DNA from: Lunularia cruciata
Taxonomy: Eukaryota > Streptophyta > Marchantiopsida > Lunulariales > Lunulariaceae
DNA length: 64,000 nucleotides
Assembly: GCA_948567375.1 (NCBI GenBank)
Contig: OX419758.1
Span: forward strand, 7,321,001-7,385,000
Reading direction: 5' to 3'
Part shown: positions 38,201-49,640 of the stretch, one piece after another
Layout: the number at the start of each line of letters is the position of its first letter
Numbering within the stretch: the stretch's first letter is position 1
Position numbers and translations under genes: made by a program
Notes under the pieces: model-generated
What the model saw: the letters and a program-made list of their open reading frames with translations, nothing else
Database searches by the model: none
Told to the model about the DNA's origin: nothing

Positions 38201-39432
38201 TCCGCTTCACTCACCGGTTTTGTGAAGTGGTTTCCTGTCACTATCAAGAACCTCTTGATCCCAAGGTAGTCCCTTTCTTCCCGCATACTTTTTTGATTGG
38301 CAAAACCCAAAGAAATTTTTATAGGATCTTTGGATTAGGTTGTACTCCCCAATATGAAGTCCTCATCTTTATATTTTATCTTGTCCAACCTCAGTCCTTT
38401 GGACTTGACCCAAGGTCGACTTCAGTTTATGCCAAACACACTATTCTTCACATTTCTTCCCCGTTTAGCCTTCCTTTGGCTTTACCAACCCACTTCTTTA
38501 AAACTTTAACAAAGAAAAAAAACAAAAAATGTGGGTACCACATACCCCTTCCCTCAAATGTGAGTATCTCCATGAACACCAACAATAGGTTCTTTTTACA
38601 AAGTCGGGTTCGTAGTCCAATATTTTCTTACCCTCTACCCATTCACTCAAGTGGCAAAGAGATTGCCTTCTAGGTCTGCAAGTTGAATAAAGCCATTTTC
38701 ATAAATGTGCATGGTGCGGTATGGCTCCATCCATTGTAAATGCAGCTTGCTTGGAAAAAATATTTGGCAATTGTCATATATCAGCACCAAATCACTTCCT
38801 AAACAACAACATGCTTCATGTGCCTATCATGCCTTACTTTTATCTGTTCTTGCACTTCCTTTGTGGTTTTCACTGCATTGTCCTTTTTCTCTTCTAACCA
38901 CATCAATTGATGAAAAGAAGATCTTGGCTTTCTTCTTTTCACAATTGTTCCTCACAAAGAATCCAATATGATGGTACTTTAGATTCAACTTGTAGTATGG
39001 AATGCAATCCATATGTTACGTAATATGGAGTTTGTTTGGTTCTTATCTTCTACGTCATTTTGTATGCCCACAAAGCTACAAGTAACTTTGTGTCCCAATC
39101 ATAGGCATAATTGACTATCATCTTGTTCAAAATTGTACATAACAATCCATTGGCCCTTTCCATTAGTCCATTTGCTTTTGGATTATAGAGAGTCATCTTC
39201 CAATGTTTAATCTAGAAGTACTTGGTTAACCCTTCTACCATAGAGTTCAAAAAATGAGGTCCCCAATCTCTGACTAATTCCAAAGGACATCCATAACATT
39301 TGTCTTTGAGCTCTTTCTACTCGTTGTTCACTCAATGTAGACATCCATGTTGCTTTAACACCTAGTTTTGAAATTGGCTTCATATTCTTCCACTTCCAAG
39401 ATTTGTATTCCCGGCAGTGGTGCCAAAAATCA
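35248..39432 (-). mobile_element. Family A gypsy remnant A2 (primer site, integrase, 3' ORF, LTR)
   Basis: Read on the minus strand from high to low coordinates. A tRNA-type primer-binding site TGGCACCACTGCCGGG lies at 39425-39410, seven bases after the LTR end at 39433. Gypsy integrase core words follow at about 39320-38880 (GCPLELV, YNPKANGLMERANG, TPYYVTYGLH). Then comes the 3' ORF at about 38186-35973 and a partial LTR at 35956-35248. Capsid, protease and RT are not recognisable. The primer site resembles the tRNA-Asp type used by Athila-like elements. Broken, many breaks. Confidence 0.8.
35973..38186 (-). pseudogene. A2 copy of the coiled-coil 3' ORF
   Basis: A clear start at 38186 gives MTNQQRTIKLRFPQGSIA, followed by a globular part (ILNLQEGKVRI, RIQVLSRLHITFLARNW). 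The C-terminal half at 36506-35973 is a 177-residue open stretch of charged heptads (MMEQELESLRKKVANKDQAW). It ends GLEAKVKVDMGSD 17 bases before the LTR. The plus-strand frames here are Leu/Ser/Phe-rich shadows. No membrane segment or signal peptide is visible, so it is not obviously envelope-like. The function is unknown, and about six or more breaks are present. Confidence 0.75.
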
Positions 39433-40192
39433 TGAGATAACCCGGAAAATATCATTTTTGCGGAAATCAGGTAAGTAAATTTTGTTCCCATAGAGATATT
39501 CATCAGAAAAATGTCCAAATACAAAGTCAAATGTCACAAATATGGTTCTTCTTAATTTATTTTTTAGTCTCTTAGGTAGAAACCACTCCCAAAAGAGAGT
39601 AACAAGCACTAACTCACAATCTAGTCATACAAAAATGCCACACTTAATCACAACTCCATCAAATCTTTGCAAACAATCTTGATTGTGATGATTCAATCTC
39701 TCCCAAAAACAACACTTCACTGCAAAACAACTTTGCCTCAAAATTGTGTTTTACCCCTCCATTGAAGGCACAACTTACTCAATCAAAATTGCTTCACATC
39801 AACATTGTGATGCATTTACAAATGCAGAATACTACCAACACTACAATTCATCTCAAATCTGTCAAGGCATTGCTTCGATTACACTTCACTCAAGATCAAA
39901 AACACAAAATGAAAATCAAGGCTGTGGAATCCAACACACACGCCGACTTGCACTTTGAAATTCTCCACACACTCACAAACACAAACACAACATTGATACT
40001 CAAAATTAAGCTCAAGCGATAAGAATTGAAATCAACATTTTCCTTTATCTATTCTCAAGAAAATCAATATCTAACAACATACTACAAATGCCACCTTTAA
40101 ATAGGCAAATTCTTCAGCAGTTATCTAGCTACAATACCGTTCTATAACAAATTTACCAACTTGCAGATCCAAAATAACAATGCACATCTTCA
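39433..40192 (-). repeat. Family A LTR shared by A2 and A3
   Basis: A 760-bp LTR on the minus strand, starting TGAAGATGTGCATTG at 40192 and ending ATCTCA at 39433. The A3 3' ORF ends just upstream of it (beyond 40192), and the A2 primer-binding site lies just downstream at 39425. One LTR therefore serves as the 3' LTR of A3 and the 5' LTR of A2. The hairpin block is at 39569-39599. Confidence 0.88.
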
Positions 40193-40199
40193 TATCTGC

Positions 40200-43183
40200 C
40201 TCTTCAAATCTCAAAAGTTTTACTACTTTGATCTGATGGCTACTTCTTCTTTGGCTTCCAATCCTAAAGTAACTTCACATACTACTCTATCCTCAAGTTT
40301 TACAACTACTAACTCTTCTACCAATTCTAACACTTCTCTTCTTGATCTACAATTCTTGTCATGGGCAATCTACATACATCTTCTCCATGAAATCCATCTT
40401 TCTCTAATACCTCCAATGGCAACTCTAAAGATATTTGTACTCCTACTTCTTCTACTTTGGGTTTTTCTCTTACATCCTTCCAAAGTTTATCTATTTCTAA
40501 CCTAACTAAATCTAATATAATCATGATACTGTCTTCCACTTCCAATATCTTCCTATCTTCACAAGTTATGAGACTAATTAGTAAAGTATTCAAGTCCTTA
40601 TCCTTCACATTTCTTCTCCTCATCTCCTACACCAACAATCTTAACTCTTGCAATCTCATATCTTCAATTCTTACACTGGCTTCAGTACTCAACATTATGT
40701 TCATCTTCACTACTATCTCTTTCAATGGCTCAAGCCTCATTCTCCTCTCACATTCCTGATCTGCCGGCCAATCTTCCCGGTACATTACCAATTCTGCCTC
40801 AAATTTGGCCTTCACATTCTCCTTCTCTTTCTGCACTATCTGCTTTTCCAAATGTCAAAGTAACTCCCTCAATCTTTCTTCTTCTTTATATCTCATTGTT
40901 AACTCTCTTTTAGAGTTGCTTCTTCTCTTCTACATTCTGCATCACTCTATCAATCTCTTGTTCCTTCTATGCTACCCTTGCCAAAACATGGATGATTTCT
41001 ACTCAAGAATCAGCGAATTGTTGTTTCAAGATTTCATACTCAGTTATCTGTTTTTCTTGTGCTATGACATTTTGCTCTATTATTCTCTCTCTACTCCCAC
41101 TTCTCTCTTTAAATTCTCAATCACCTGATTTTGGACTATTTCATCTACTCATAGTATCTCCTTTTGCTCCTCTCCTCGGGTTAAACTCTCCTTCAACTCC
41201 AAGTTATCTTCTTCTAACCGCACCAACACCTACAACATAGTGTTTACATCCTAATACCTTGACTGCATTTCTTTTTTCTTCTCCTCCAACTCCATTAGCA
41301 ACGGACAGATAACCTCCTGCAGATATTCCACTCCTCCTGTCTGGTTCCCTTCCACTTGTGGGCTTTTCTCCTTCTTTTCTTCTTCTTTTTCTAACACTCT
41401 TCTCCTCAACCAAAGTTGCCTAATTGGAATTGATTTCTCACTCCCCAAACTTTCACTTTCCATTTCTCTTCTTTGACTTGGCCCCACCTCATACATTCTA
41501 TTTCTTCTAGATTGGATACCTTCCTCATTGATAACCTTCTTCTCCCCTTTCTTTAGAACTTCCTCTTGTTCCTTCCGGTTATCTTCTTCTGCTATCTCCA
41601 ACTTTCCCTCTTCTTTCTTTGGTACCGGCTGCATCTCTTCTCCATCCTCACTCTTGCTACTTGCTTCACCACTTTGTAATGTGAGTTTAGGTTCTTCTTC
41701 TCTCTTTGAGTCTTCTGACTTGTACTCGGCTTCTCCTCCTGATTCTTCTCCTCACAACTCTATTACCACTAGGTCTTTCTTTGGGTTCACTTTCTTGGTC
41801 TTCCGTGGTCTTGTTGCCGCTACTTCTTCTTCAGGTCAACTGCTCTTCTTTGACTTTGAAGCATTCACCGCTAATCTCACACTCTGCCTTGTCTGTGTGT
41901 AGTACTTGTCACTTCTTCTGATCTAAAGAATGTATTGCTGCTCATCCGCATCAGCAGTGCTCCTTAAGTCAAGATGGAAGTGCGACACCATCTTGTGTCA
42001 TTCCGCCGCATTCAATAGATTCAATCCCAAGAAAAAATAGGCTTCAAATGACACAATGTAGTGTGGAGGTGACTTATCTCACAAATTCTACACCATTTGT
42101 CTCATGCGCTAATGGAAGCACTTTGCCCAATTGATTGTTTCCCCTGCAAAAATGGAAAGACACCGCTTGATGTTTCATCACATAAGTGGTTTGCTTCAGC
42201 TTGAAGATGGTAATCATTACTCCTACAATGCCTCTCCTCATAGGGTCCTTACAACTCTCAACCTTATATCTATTCTTTGTGGGTTTTGAAGAAAAGGCAT
42301 CTTGTACTTCTTGGGTTTCCTCAGCTACCTCTCCTCTCCCCAAGAATGTGGCTCCTTGCTCCTCACCCGCCTCTCTTTTGAGTACTAACCTCCAATCCAA
42401 CTATATCCATGAAGCCAAATTTCCTCTCTTACCCTCTACCTCGGGTCCATCCAGACACTTACTCTCTATTATTTTGGTCACAAAGCCTAAAAAACTCAGA
42501 TTTCAATTCCATGCTAGAAATGTGATCCAAAGCTTGCTCAAGACTTTGATTCTTGCAATCACATCTAACCTCCGAAGTGCATGATTTCTCACAACAAATT
42601 CCAAGTTCTTATTTCCACCTCCTATCTTACTCTCCTTTTCTTTGGGTTGGTGACTATTCTTCTGCCCAACTCCTGGACTAACAATCCTGACCTCCTCTCA
42701 ATGCACAAGTGCGTCTCTTACTACAATCCCTTTTCCTGATCTCCCTTAGGATGACTCCTTAATTACTTGTCATCTCTTTGTCTCAATCCCAAATTTTATA
42801 GTGGTGCATCTCCTCAGTCTTTCTTCACTTTGAGCTTCTACCAAGAAACCACACCTTTTGCATGCTCTTGTCAATGTCAATTTCTTCCGCTCATAGGCTA
42901 ACCTTTTTTGTGTGTGATACTTTCTTTAATGTCCAACCCCAAAGGAAAGTTGTTACACTATCTTTGCCTTGGGTTGAGCATCCGGAGACAAAGTTTCCTT
43001 ACTTTGGGTTGAATGCTGACAAGACCAATACGAGTACTTTGTCTTTTGACACAAAGTCACTTTACTTTGGGTTACAAGTTGAAGACACCATTCTTCACTT
43101 TTTGATGCCATATAGGTACAATATGACTTTGTTTGTACACTTCTTCAAAAATAGGAAAAAAAACAAAAATGTGGGTACTACAT
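40200..43183 (-). mobile_element. Family A remnant A3: coiled-coil 3' ORF region
   Basis: Minus-strand coding from about 42800 to 40200 matches A2 and A4. It runs from a globular part with NRYKVESCKDPMRRGIVGVM and TTYVMKHQAVSF near 42200, through charged coiled coil (KKEEGKLEIAEEDNRKEQEE near 41600; EKENVKAKFEAELVMYREDW near 40800), to a C-terminal part at 40327-40623. Upstream of the ORF, about 43180-42960, is the same leader as in A2 and A4, with an A-run of the type ACAAAAATGTGGGTAC. The remnant stops abruptly at 43183 against an inverted LTR. No pol is seen. Several breaks. Confidence 0.75.
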
Positions 43184-43697
43184 GCTTGTTGGATGTTGGA
43201 TTCCATAGCCTTGATCTTCATTCAATGTGTGATCTTGAGTGAAGTGCAATCAAAGCAATGCCTTGATAGATCTTAGAGGAATTGTAGTGTTTGTAGTATT
43301 TTGCAGTTATGAGTGCAGCACAATGTTGATGTGAAGCAATTTTTGATCAAGGAAGTTGTGCCTTTTGTGGAAGGATGGAACACAATTTTGAGGTGAAGTC
43401 GTTTATAGTGAAGTAGCCATCTTTGGGAGAATTTGAATCATCACAATCAAGATTTGTTTGGAAAAAATTTGCTATGTTGTGATTATGAGTTCGTGAATTA
43501 GTGACAATTTGCCAAGATTGAGTGCTTGTTACTCTCTTTTAGGTGTGGTTTCTACCTAAGAGAATAAAGAATAAATTAAGAAGAACCATATTTGTTACAA
43601 TTTGTCTTTGTATTTGGACAATTTTGACTAGTATCTCTATGGGAACAAACTTTACTTACTTGATTACTGCAAAAGTGATATTTGTTGGGTTATCACA
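43184..43697 (+). repeat. Family A LTR, plus orientation, right part
   Basis: Begins inside the LTR (CTTGTTGGATGTTGG) and runs to its end (GGTTATCACA) at 43697, including the hairpin block around 43530-43565 and the terminal stretch GTATCTCTATGGGAACAAAC. The left part of the LTR is absent. It abuts the inverted A3 leader on the left. Confidence 0.85.
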
Positions 43698-45164
43698 TCC
43701 ACCCTACAGAACACAAAAGGTTCAAGTTGCTCCGATATTTCTGTAGCAACATCAAATCATAGCATGAATATTAATTGAACCTTCATGGATAGTTTATCCA
43801 TAAGTTGAAAGATTATCTCCATCACTAATCTTGAAAACTAACTGATAAAGGTGGTAGTATCTCTATAGTTGTACTAAGACTCTCTCCAAGATCATTCACC
43901 AAAGTTTCCAAAATTGTTTTAACTCCACTACACTCATGTCCTTTTGGAAGTCCTTCCACTTCACAAACCTCACATAACTCCTTGGTCTTAGATTTTCTCC
44001 CTCCCAATCTTGGTGAAAAAGGTCCAACATGCAAACCCAAGTCAAGTAAGACTCTCCTTTCCCTCAATCTCTTGCCCTTAAAAGTCAATAGACATGAACT
44101 TGACTTATGTCCCTTCTCTCTACATAGAAAGCACTTAGACTCACCCTTTCCTCCAAGTGGTGTAGGTTTTTGGAAACTCTCAACACTCTCTTCAAATTCT
44201 ATTCTAAACTCTCTTTTCCTCAAATCTACCCCTAAAATCACCTCAAACCCTTGGGGAACCTTGCAAAGCCTTAATTTTCACTCTTGGTGACACTCCATGT
44301 TTCCAAGATGAGTCTAGACACTCAAACATGCTTTTTGTTGCTTTCACACTCCTCATACATGAGATCTAAACTCTGCAGAATTGACCCTTCCTCACAATGT
44401 CACTCAAATCTCTCAACTTGTATGTCATAATCCTCTCAAATTTTGCACACTTGATCACAAAACTAAAACATATCTCCCTATAAAATTTCAGATCTTTTCA
44501 TTGGGCAATTTAGCATATGAACCTTTCTATTCAGCATACATATTTCAGATTTGGTGTGAAAACCACCCCCTCACTTTAAAAACTCATAACTCTCTATGCA
44601 AGAATGATCTCTCTCTAGTTTTTGTGTGAAAAGGTAGGATATATTGCACTGAATTTTCTTTAAGAGTTTCAAAAAAATCCACTGAAAATTAAGAAATGAA
44701 AGTCTCTGTACAATTTTCCAGAGAGCATGTAGTTGCGGGAGCAATTTAGCCTATCGACTTTCAAAAATCCTAGCTCAATGCGCATAGTAGCTTTCACAAT
44801 AATTTCAAGTGTACTAATTGAAAAATAACCCAAGCTATCATGTGTAGAAATTTCATTCCCAGATCTTAAACTTGAGATTTTGCCCAAAACCACCTTAATC
44901 CCCAAAATCTACAATCCACCTCACACAATCTCTCCAAATCCTCTCATGTATACAAGATATCCAAAATCACCTCAAAGACATCACAATGAACTAAAGCGCA
45001 TACTAAAAAAAAATGGGTCCAAGTTCTCTAACATAAGTTCATCCCTCTCCTCATTTAAAGTTCTCTCCAAGTGAGCTATCATAGCCTCCTTCTGTCTAAT
45101 ACAAAATTGTATGCGGAACATTATCATGTATTCTAGAGAGGTCCCAGTAACGGAACCAAAAATG
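43698..45164 (-). mobile_element. Family B internal fragment, inverted, inside family A sequence
   Basis: Matches, on the minus strand, the part of B from its primer-site region (45164 downward, GGTTCCGTTACTGGGACC) through the zinc-motif ORF (44241-43825) to the sequence before gag. It carries no LTR. Its two ends coincide with the end of a family A LTR at 43697 and with family A leader sequence from about 45165. Broken fossil; it keeps the CX2CX4HX4C motif. Confidence 0.8.
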
Positions 45165-48100
45165 TTGTGGTACACACATTTTTTGTTTTTTTTTTGAAAT
45201 GGAGAAGAAGAAGTGTATAGAGAAGTCGGATTGCGCCTGTATGGCCAAAGAAGGCAAAGAAAAGAGTCTTCCGGATGAAACCCAAGGTAAAGTAGCTTCG
45301 GGTCATAAGGCGAAGTACTCAAACTTGCCCTGTCAGCATACAACCCAAAGAAAGGAGTCTTTGTATTGGGGGAGCTGAACCCGAGGTGAAGACAATGTAA
45401 CAACCTTTCTTTGGGGCGAGAAATTCAAGAAGGGACCATTCAAAACCGGTGGCCATACACGTGAAGTACAATTGACAGTGACAGGCCCATGCAAGAGGTG
45501 TGATTTCTTAGTGGAAACTCAAATTGAAGAGAGACAAAGAAGGCATGACTATAAAAATTGGGCTAACGACAAAGCAATGTTGAGCAATTTTCCCTTGCCG
45601 TTCAGGAGTCGTCTTGTAGGAGATCATGGGAAGGGAAGTAGAGTTGATGACGCACTAGTGTGTATAGGAGAATTTAAGAGAGTGAAACCAAGAGATAGTG
45701 AGGAAGCAGGAAAGATGGGAGGAGGAAAGAAGAACTCCAAATTTGCAATGAGAAATCTTGCCATTCAGAGGTTAGATGTGATCGCGAGAATCAAAGTCTT
45801 GATCCGACTTTGGATCACATTCTTGGCATGGAACTAGAATGTAATTTTTCCAGGTTTCATGACTAAGATAATCAAGAGTAAGTGTCTTGATGGCCCCGAG
45901 GAAGAGGGGAATAGAGGAAATCCGGCTTGCTAGACAGAGTCGGATTGGAGATTAGTGCTTGGAAGAGAGGCAGGCACAGAGCAGGATGCCACATTCTTGG
46001 AGAAGGGAGAGGTAGCCAAAGAAACCCAAGAAGTGAGGGATGCCTTCTCTTTGAAGAGAACAAAGAATGGGTATAAGGTCAAGAGTTACAAAGATCCAGT
46101 GAAGAGAGGGATCATGAGTGCTCTCATGGCAATCCTAAAGCAGGAGAGGATCTTATGTGATGAAACACCAAGCGGTGTTCTTCCATAAGATGTTTGCAGG
46201 AGAACCTATCAATTGGGCGAGGTGCTTCCATGGGAGGACGAGACAGATGGTGTGGAATTTGCGGGATAAGTCACCTCTACACTACATCGTGCCATTTCCA
46301 ACACATTTCTACCTTGGGTTGAATTTGCTCAATTTGGCGGAGTGCAGCAGAATGGTGTCTCACTTCCATCCCGACTTGAGAAGAGAAGTCAACACGGAGG
46401 AGCAACAATACATTCTTCAACTCCGAAGCACAGATGAGTAGTACTATGCACAGACGGGCAAGAGCGTGGAGGTAGAAGTGAGTACCCCGAAGTCAAAGAA
46501 GCGGAGTCGACAAGGAGAAGGCAAAGACATGGTGAAGACAAGACCTCGGAAGACCAGGAGAGGAAACCCGAGGAGAGGCATAGTGGTGATCATGTCATTA
46601 GAGGAAGACTCGGATGGCAAAGCCAAGTGCAAGTCTGAAGACTCGGAACACAAGGAAGAACCGGAGCTCACGCTGCAAAGTGGAGATACGAGTAGCGATA
46701 GTGATGAAGGTGGGGAGATGACGTTGGTACCTGCTGCTGAAGAAGAAGAAGTTCGGGTGGAGCTCGAAGAAGAAAATAATGTGAAGTTGGAGGACAGGGT
46801 ACCCAAGCCAGAGGAGAAGAATTTTACGATTAGAGGAGGAGTTTGGTCAAGAGCAAGGCAAAGTGTGAAGCGGGTCCAAGCAAGGCAAGGGAAGATGTGA
46901 ATGCTAGCTCGGGAAGTGAAGCGTTTATTCCGATACGACAACTATAGAGAAGAAGGCGAGTATTGGGAGAAGAAGTGGTAAAGAAGGAGATCTCTATGCG
47001 GATGGAAGTAGGTGCGAGTGATGGAGTGGAGTACTTGCAAGAAATTGTGTGCCCGTTGTTGGTGAAGTTGGAGCATAAGAAGAAGGAGATGTAGTCAACA
47101 TGTCCGGAGGTGAAGATTGTGTTGTAGGTTTTGGCAAGACTGGAAGAAGAGAACTTGGAGTTGAAGAAGAGTATAACCCGAGGCGAGGAGGAAAGGGAAG
47201 TACTGCGAGGGGATGCAGTAGTACAAGGTCAAGTTATTGAGGACTTGAAGAGAGAAACAAGGTATCGAGAAGACCTTGTGAAGAAGAGTGACATAGCAAG
47301 GGAAAGACAAGTAGCAGAGTACGAAATCTTGAAGCAGCATTTTGCTGATTCAAGACTAGAAATTATCAATGCTATGGCGAGGGTAGCAGAGGAGGAACAA
47401 GAACTTGATAGAGTGATGGAGAGTGTAGAAGAGAAGAAGCAACTGTGGCAGCGGGAGTTGACAGTGAGATATAGGGAAGATGAGCGATTACGAGAGTTAT
47501 TTCGTAATCAAGAGGAGAAGATTATGCAGAAGGAGAAGGAGAAAGAAACTATGAAAGCCGAGTTCGAGGTAGAGTTGGCAATGTACAGGGAAGATTGGCT
47601 TGCAGATCGGGAGCGTGAAAGGAAGATGAGATTGGAGCCATTGAAGGAGATTGTAATCAAGATGAATGCGATGCTGAGTACAGAAGCCAATGTTCATATT
47701 GAAGAGATGAGGCTGCACGAGTTGAAGTGTGTTGGTGCAAGAGACGAGGAGGAGACATGCAAAGGATACAGACTTGAATGCTCTGTTAATTAGTCTCAGA
47801 ACTCGGGTAGATAGGAAGATATTGGAAGTTGAAGACAATATCACGATTAGATTAGATCTAGTGAAGTTAGAGATAGATAAACTTCGGAAAGACGTTAGAG
47901 CCAAACCCAAAGTAGATGAAGTAGGATGCAGATGTCTTCGGAGTTACCATTGGAGACATTAGAGAAGAGTGGGTCAGCAGATAAGGAGTTAGATAGATTA
48001 CCCACTAGTGAAATTTTAGATCAGGAAAGAGAATTATTAGATTTGGTAGAAGATGTAGGAGTTGTGAAACCCAAGGACAAAGTAGTAGGAAGTTCAGTTA

Positions 48101-48183
48101 CTTCGGGATTGGGTTTGAAAGCCGAGGAAGAAGTAGACATTGGATCAGATTAGAAACCGATTTGAGATTTGAATAGGTAGATA
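45165..48183 (+). mobile_element. Family A remnant A4: leader and coiled-coil 3' ORF
   Basis: The leader at 45165-45470 matches that of A2 and A3. The 3' ORF follows to 48153. The globular part (45472-45837: RLDVIARIKVLIRLWITFLAWN) is followed near 46070-46260 by KNGYKVKSYKDPVKRGIMSA and INWARCFHGRTRQMVWN. An acidic/basic linker lies at 46466-46900. The longest coiled coil in the window is at 47131-47793 (for example EEENLELKKSITRGEEERE, KEKEKETMKAEFEVELAMY). The C-terminus is LGLKAEEEVDIGSD. GC content is visibly higher than in A1-A3. This is the best-kept copy, but it is still broken at several points. Confidence 0.8.
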
Positions 48184-48947
48184 TGAAGAGGTGCATTGTC
48201 ATTTCGGATCTGCAGGTTTGTAGAGTCATTAGGAAGGAGTACCTTAGGAAGATAATTGTAGATTGCTTCACTATTTAAGAGTGGCATTTGTAGTATCATG
48301 TTGTTCAATGCTCATAATTCTGAGAATAGATAAAGCGAAGTGTTGTGAAGCAATGCTTGTCGCTTAAGCGTGATTCCGAGTATCAGCTTTGCAATTGTGT
48401 TTGTGAGTGTGTGAAGAAATTCAAAGTGCAAGTCAGTGTGCTTGTTGGATGTTGGATTCCGCAGCCTTGATCTTCATTTTGTGTGTTTGATCCTGAGTGA
48501 AGTGCAATCAAAGCAATGCCTTGACAGATTTGAGAGGAATTGTAGTGTTGGTAGTATTTTGCATTTGTGAGTGCAGTGCGAGGTTGATGTGAAGCAATTT
48601 TGATTGAGGAAGTTGTGCCTTCAATGGAGGGGTGGAACACAATTCCAAGGTGAAGTTGTTTTGGAGTGAAGTGCCATTTTTGGGAGAGCTTGAATCATCA
48701 CAATCAAGATTGTTTGGAAAGAAGTGATGGAGTTGTGATTAAGGAGTGTGAATTCATGACAAGACTGTGAATCAATGCTTGTTATTCTCTTTTGGGTGTG
48801 GTTTCTACTTGAGAGATTAAAGATGCAACCAAGAAGAACTACATTGTCACTATTTGACTTTGTATTTGACCAATTTTGACTAGTATCTCTACGGGAACAA
48901 ACTTTACTTACCTAATTACCGCAAAAGTGATATTTGCCGAGTTGTCA
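48184..48947 (+). repeat. Family A LTR, complete (764 bp)
   Basis: Begins TGAAGAGGTGCATTG at 48184, 30 bases after the A4 ORF stop, preceded by a short purine-rich stretch. Ends GAGTTGTCA at 48947. The conserved hairpin block is at 48787-48815. This is the reference copy for the LTR family. Confidence 0.88.
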
Positions 48948-48951
48948 TAAA

Positions 48952-49640
48952 TGTGAGCTGGCCTGTCTTTCACTCAAGATGAACCTATGATAGCTATTAT
49001 GGGAATGCACCATGGACTAAGAAGGCAAGGAACCCCAACTTTGTCATATTCCTCCAAAGCTAACACTACAAGACTCAAGACATTGCTCACTAGAGAACTC
49101 AATGAGAGAGATATAATTGCAAATGAAAGGATGATGAGTACTTCCTCACCCCTTTTTTATATACTTGTGAAATAGTTACGCACTAAAGTTACTATTTACC
49201 AAAGTAACTCAAGTTACTAGGCTAAAGGTCAAGTAAAGTCAAAAAGTACAAAGGAATATCCATCCATATGGGAATATTCCACTAAGCATGTGATCTTATC
49301 TTGACCCAACCACTAAGTCAAAGATTCCTTCACATGGGCTATCCTTGGACTATAGAAGAATCCAAAACAAAAAGGCTTGGAGGTCCAAGAGTTCTCAACT
49401 CTTTCCCTAAAGCCAAACACCTAGGAATAATACCAAGTCAACACACTAAAATCCAAAATAGTAGTGCTCATCTTTTCCACTTTCTCTAAAGTAAGGTACC
49501 CACTATCTTAGCTATGACTAAATTTAACTAATCATGACTAATGTAGAACCATTCTTTATCTAGATAAATAATATCTCTATAGTACTTGTTATACTAAGCT
49601 AAAGATCATAATACACACACATGCACAAATGGGTGTTACA
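48952..49640 (-). repeat. Family B LTR, minus orientation, solo
   Basis: Full length, 689 bp. On the plus strand it starts TGTGAGC and ends GGGTGTTACA. It follows the A4 LTR after four bases and is followed by unrelated gypsy E sequence, so it carries no family B interior on either side. The flanking bases do not match (TAAA before, AGAC after), so it may be a recombination product and not a simple insertion. Confidence 0.85.

Noticed and set aside
40161-41240. Long overlapping plus-strand frames rich in Leu, Ser and Phe (also at 15332-15763, 36337-36885, 41528-41902 and 56705-57058)
   Set aside because: They are the complement of Glu/Lys-rich coiled-coil coding on the minus strand; that composition gives hydrophobic shadow frames without real domains.
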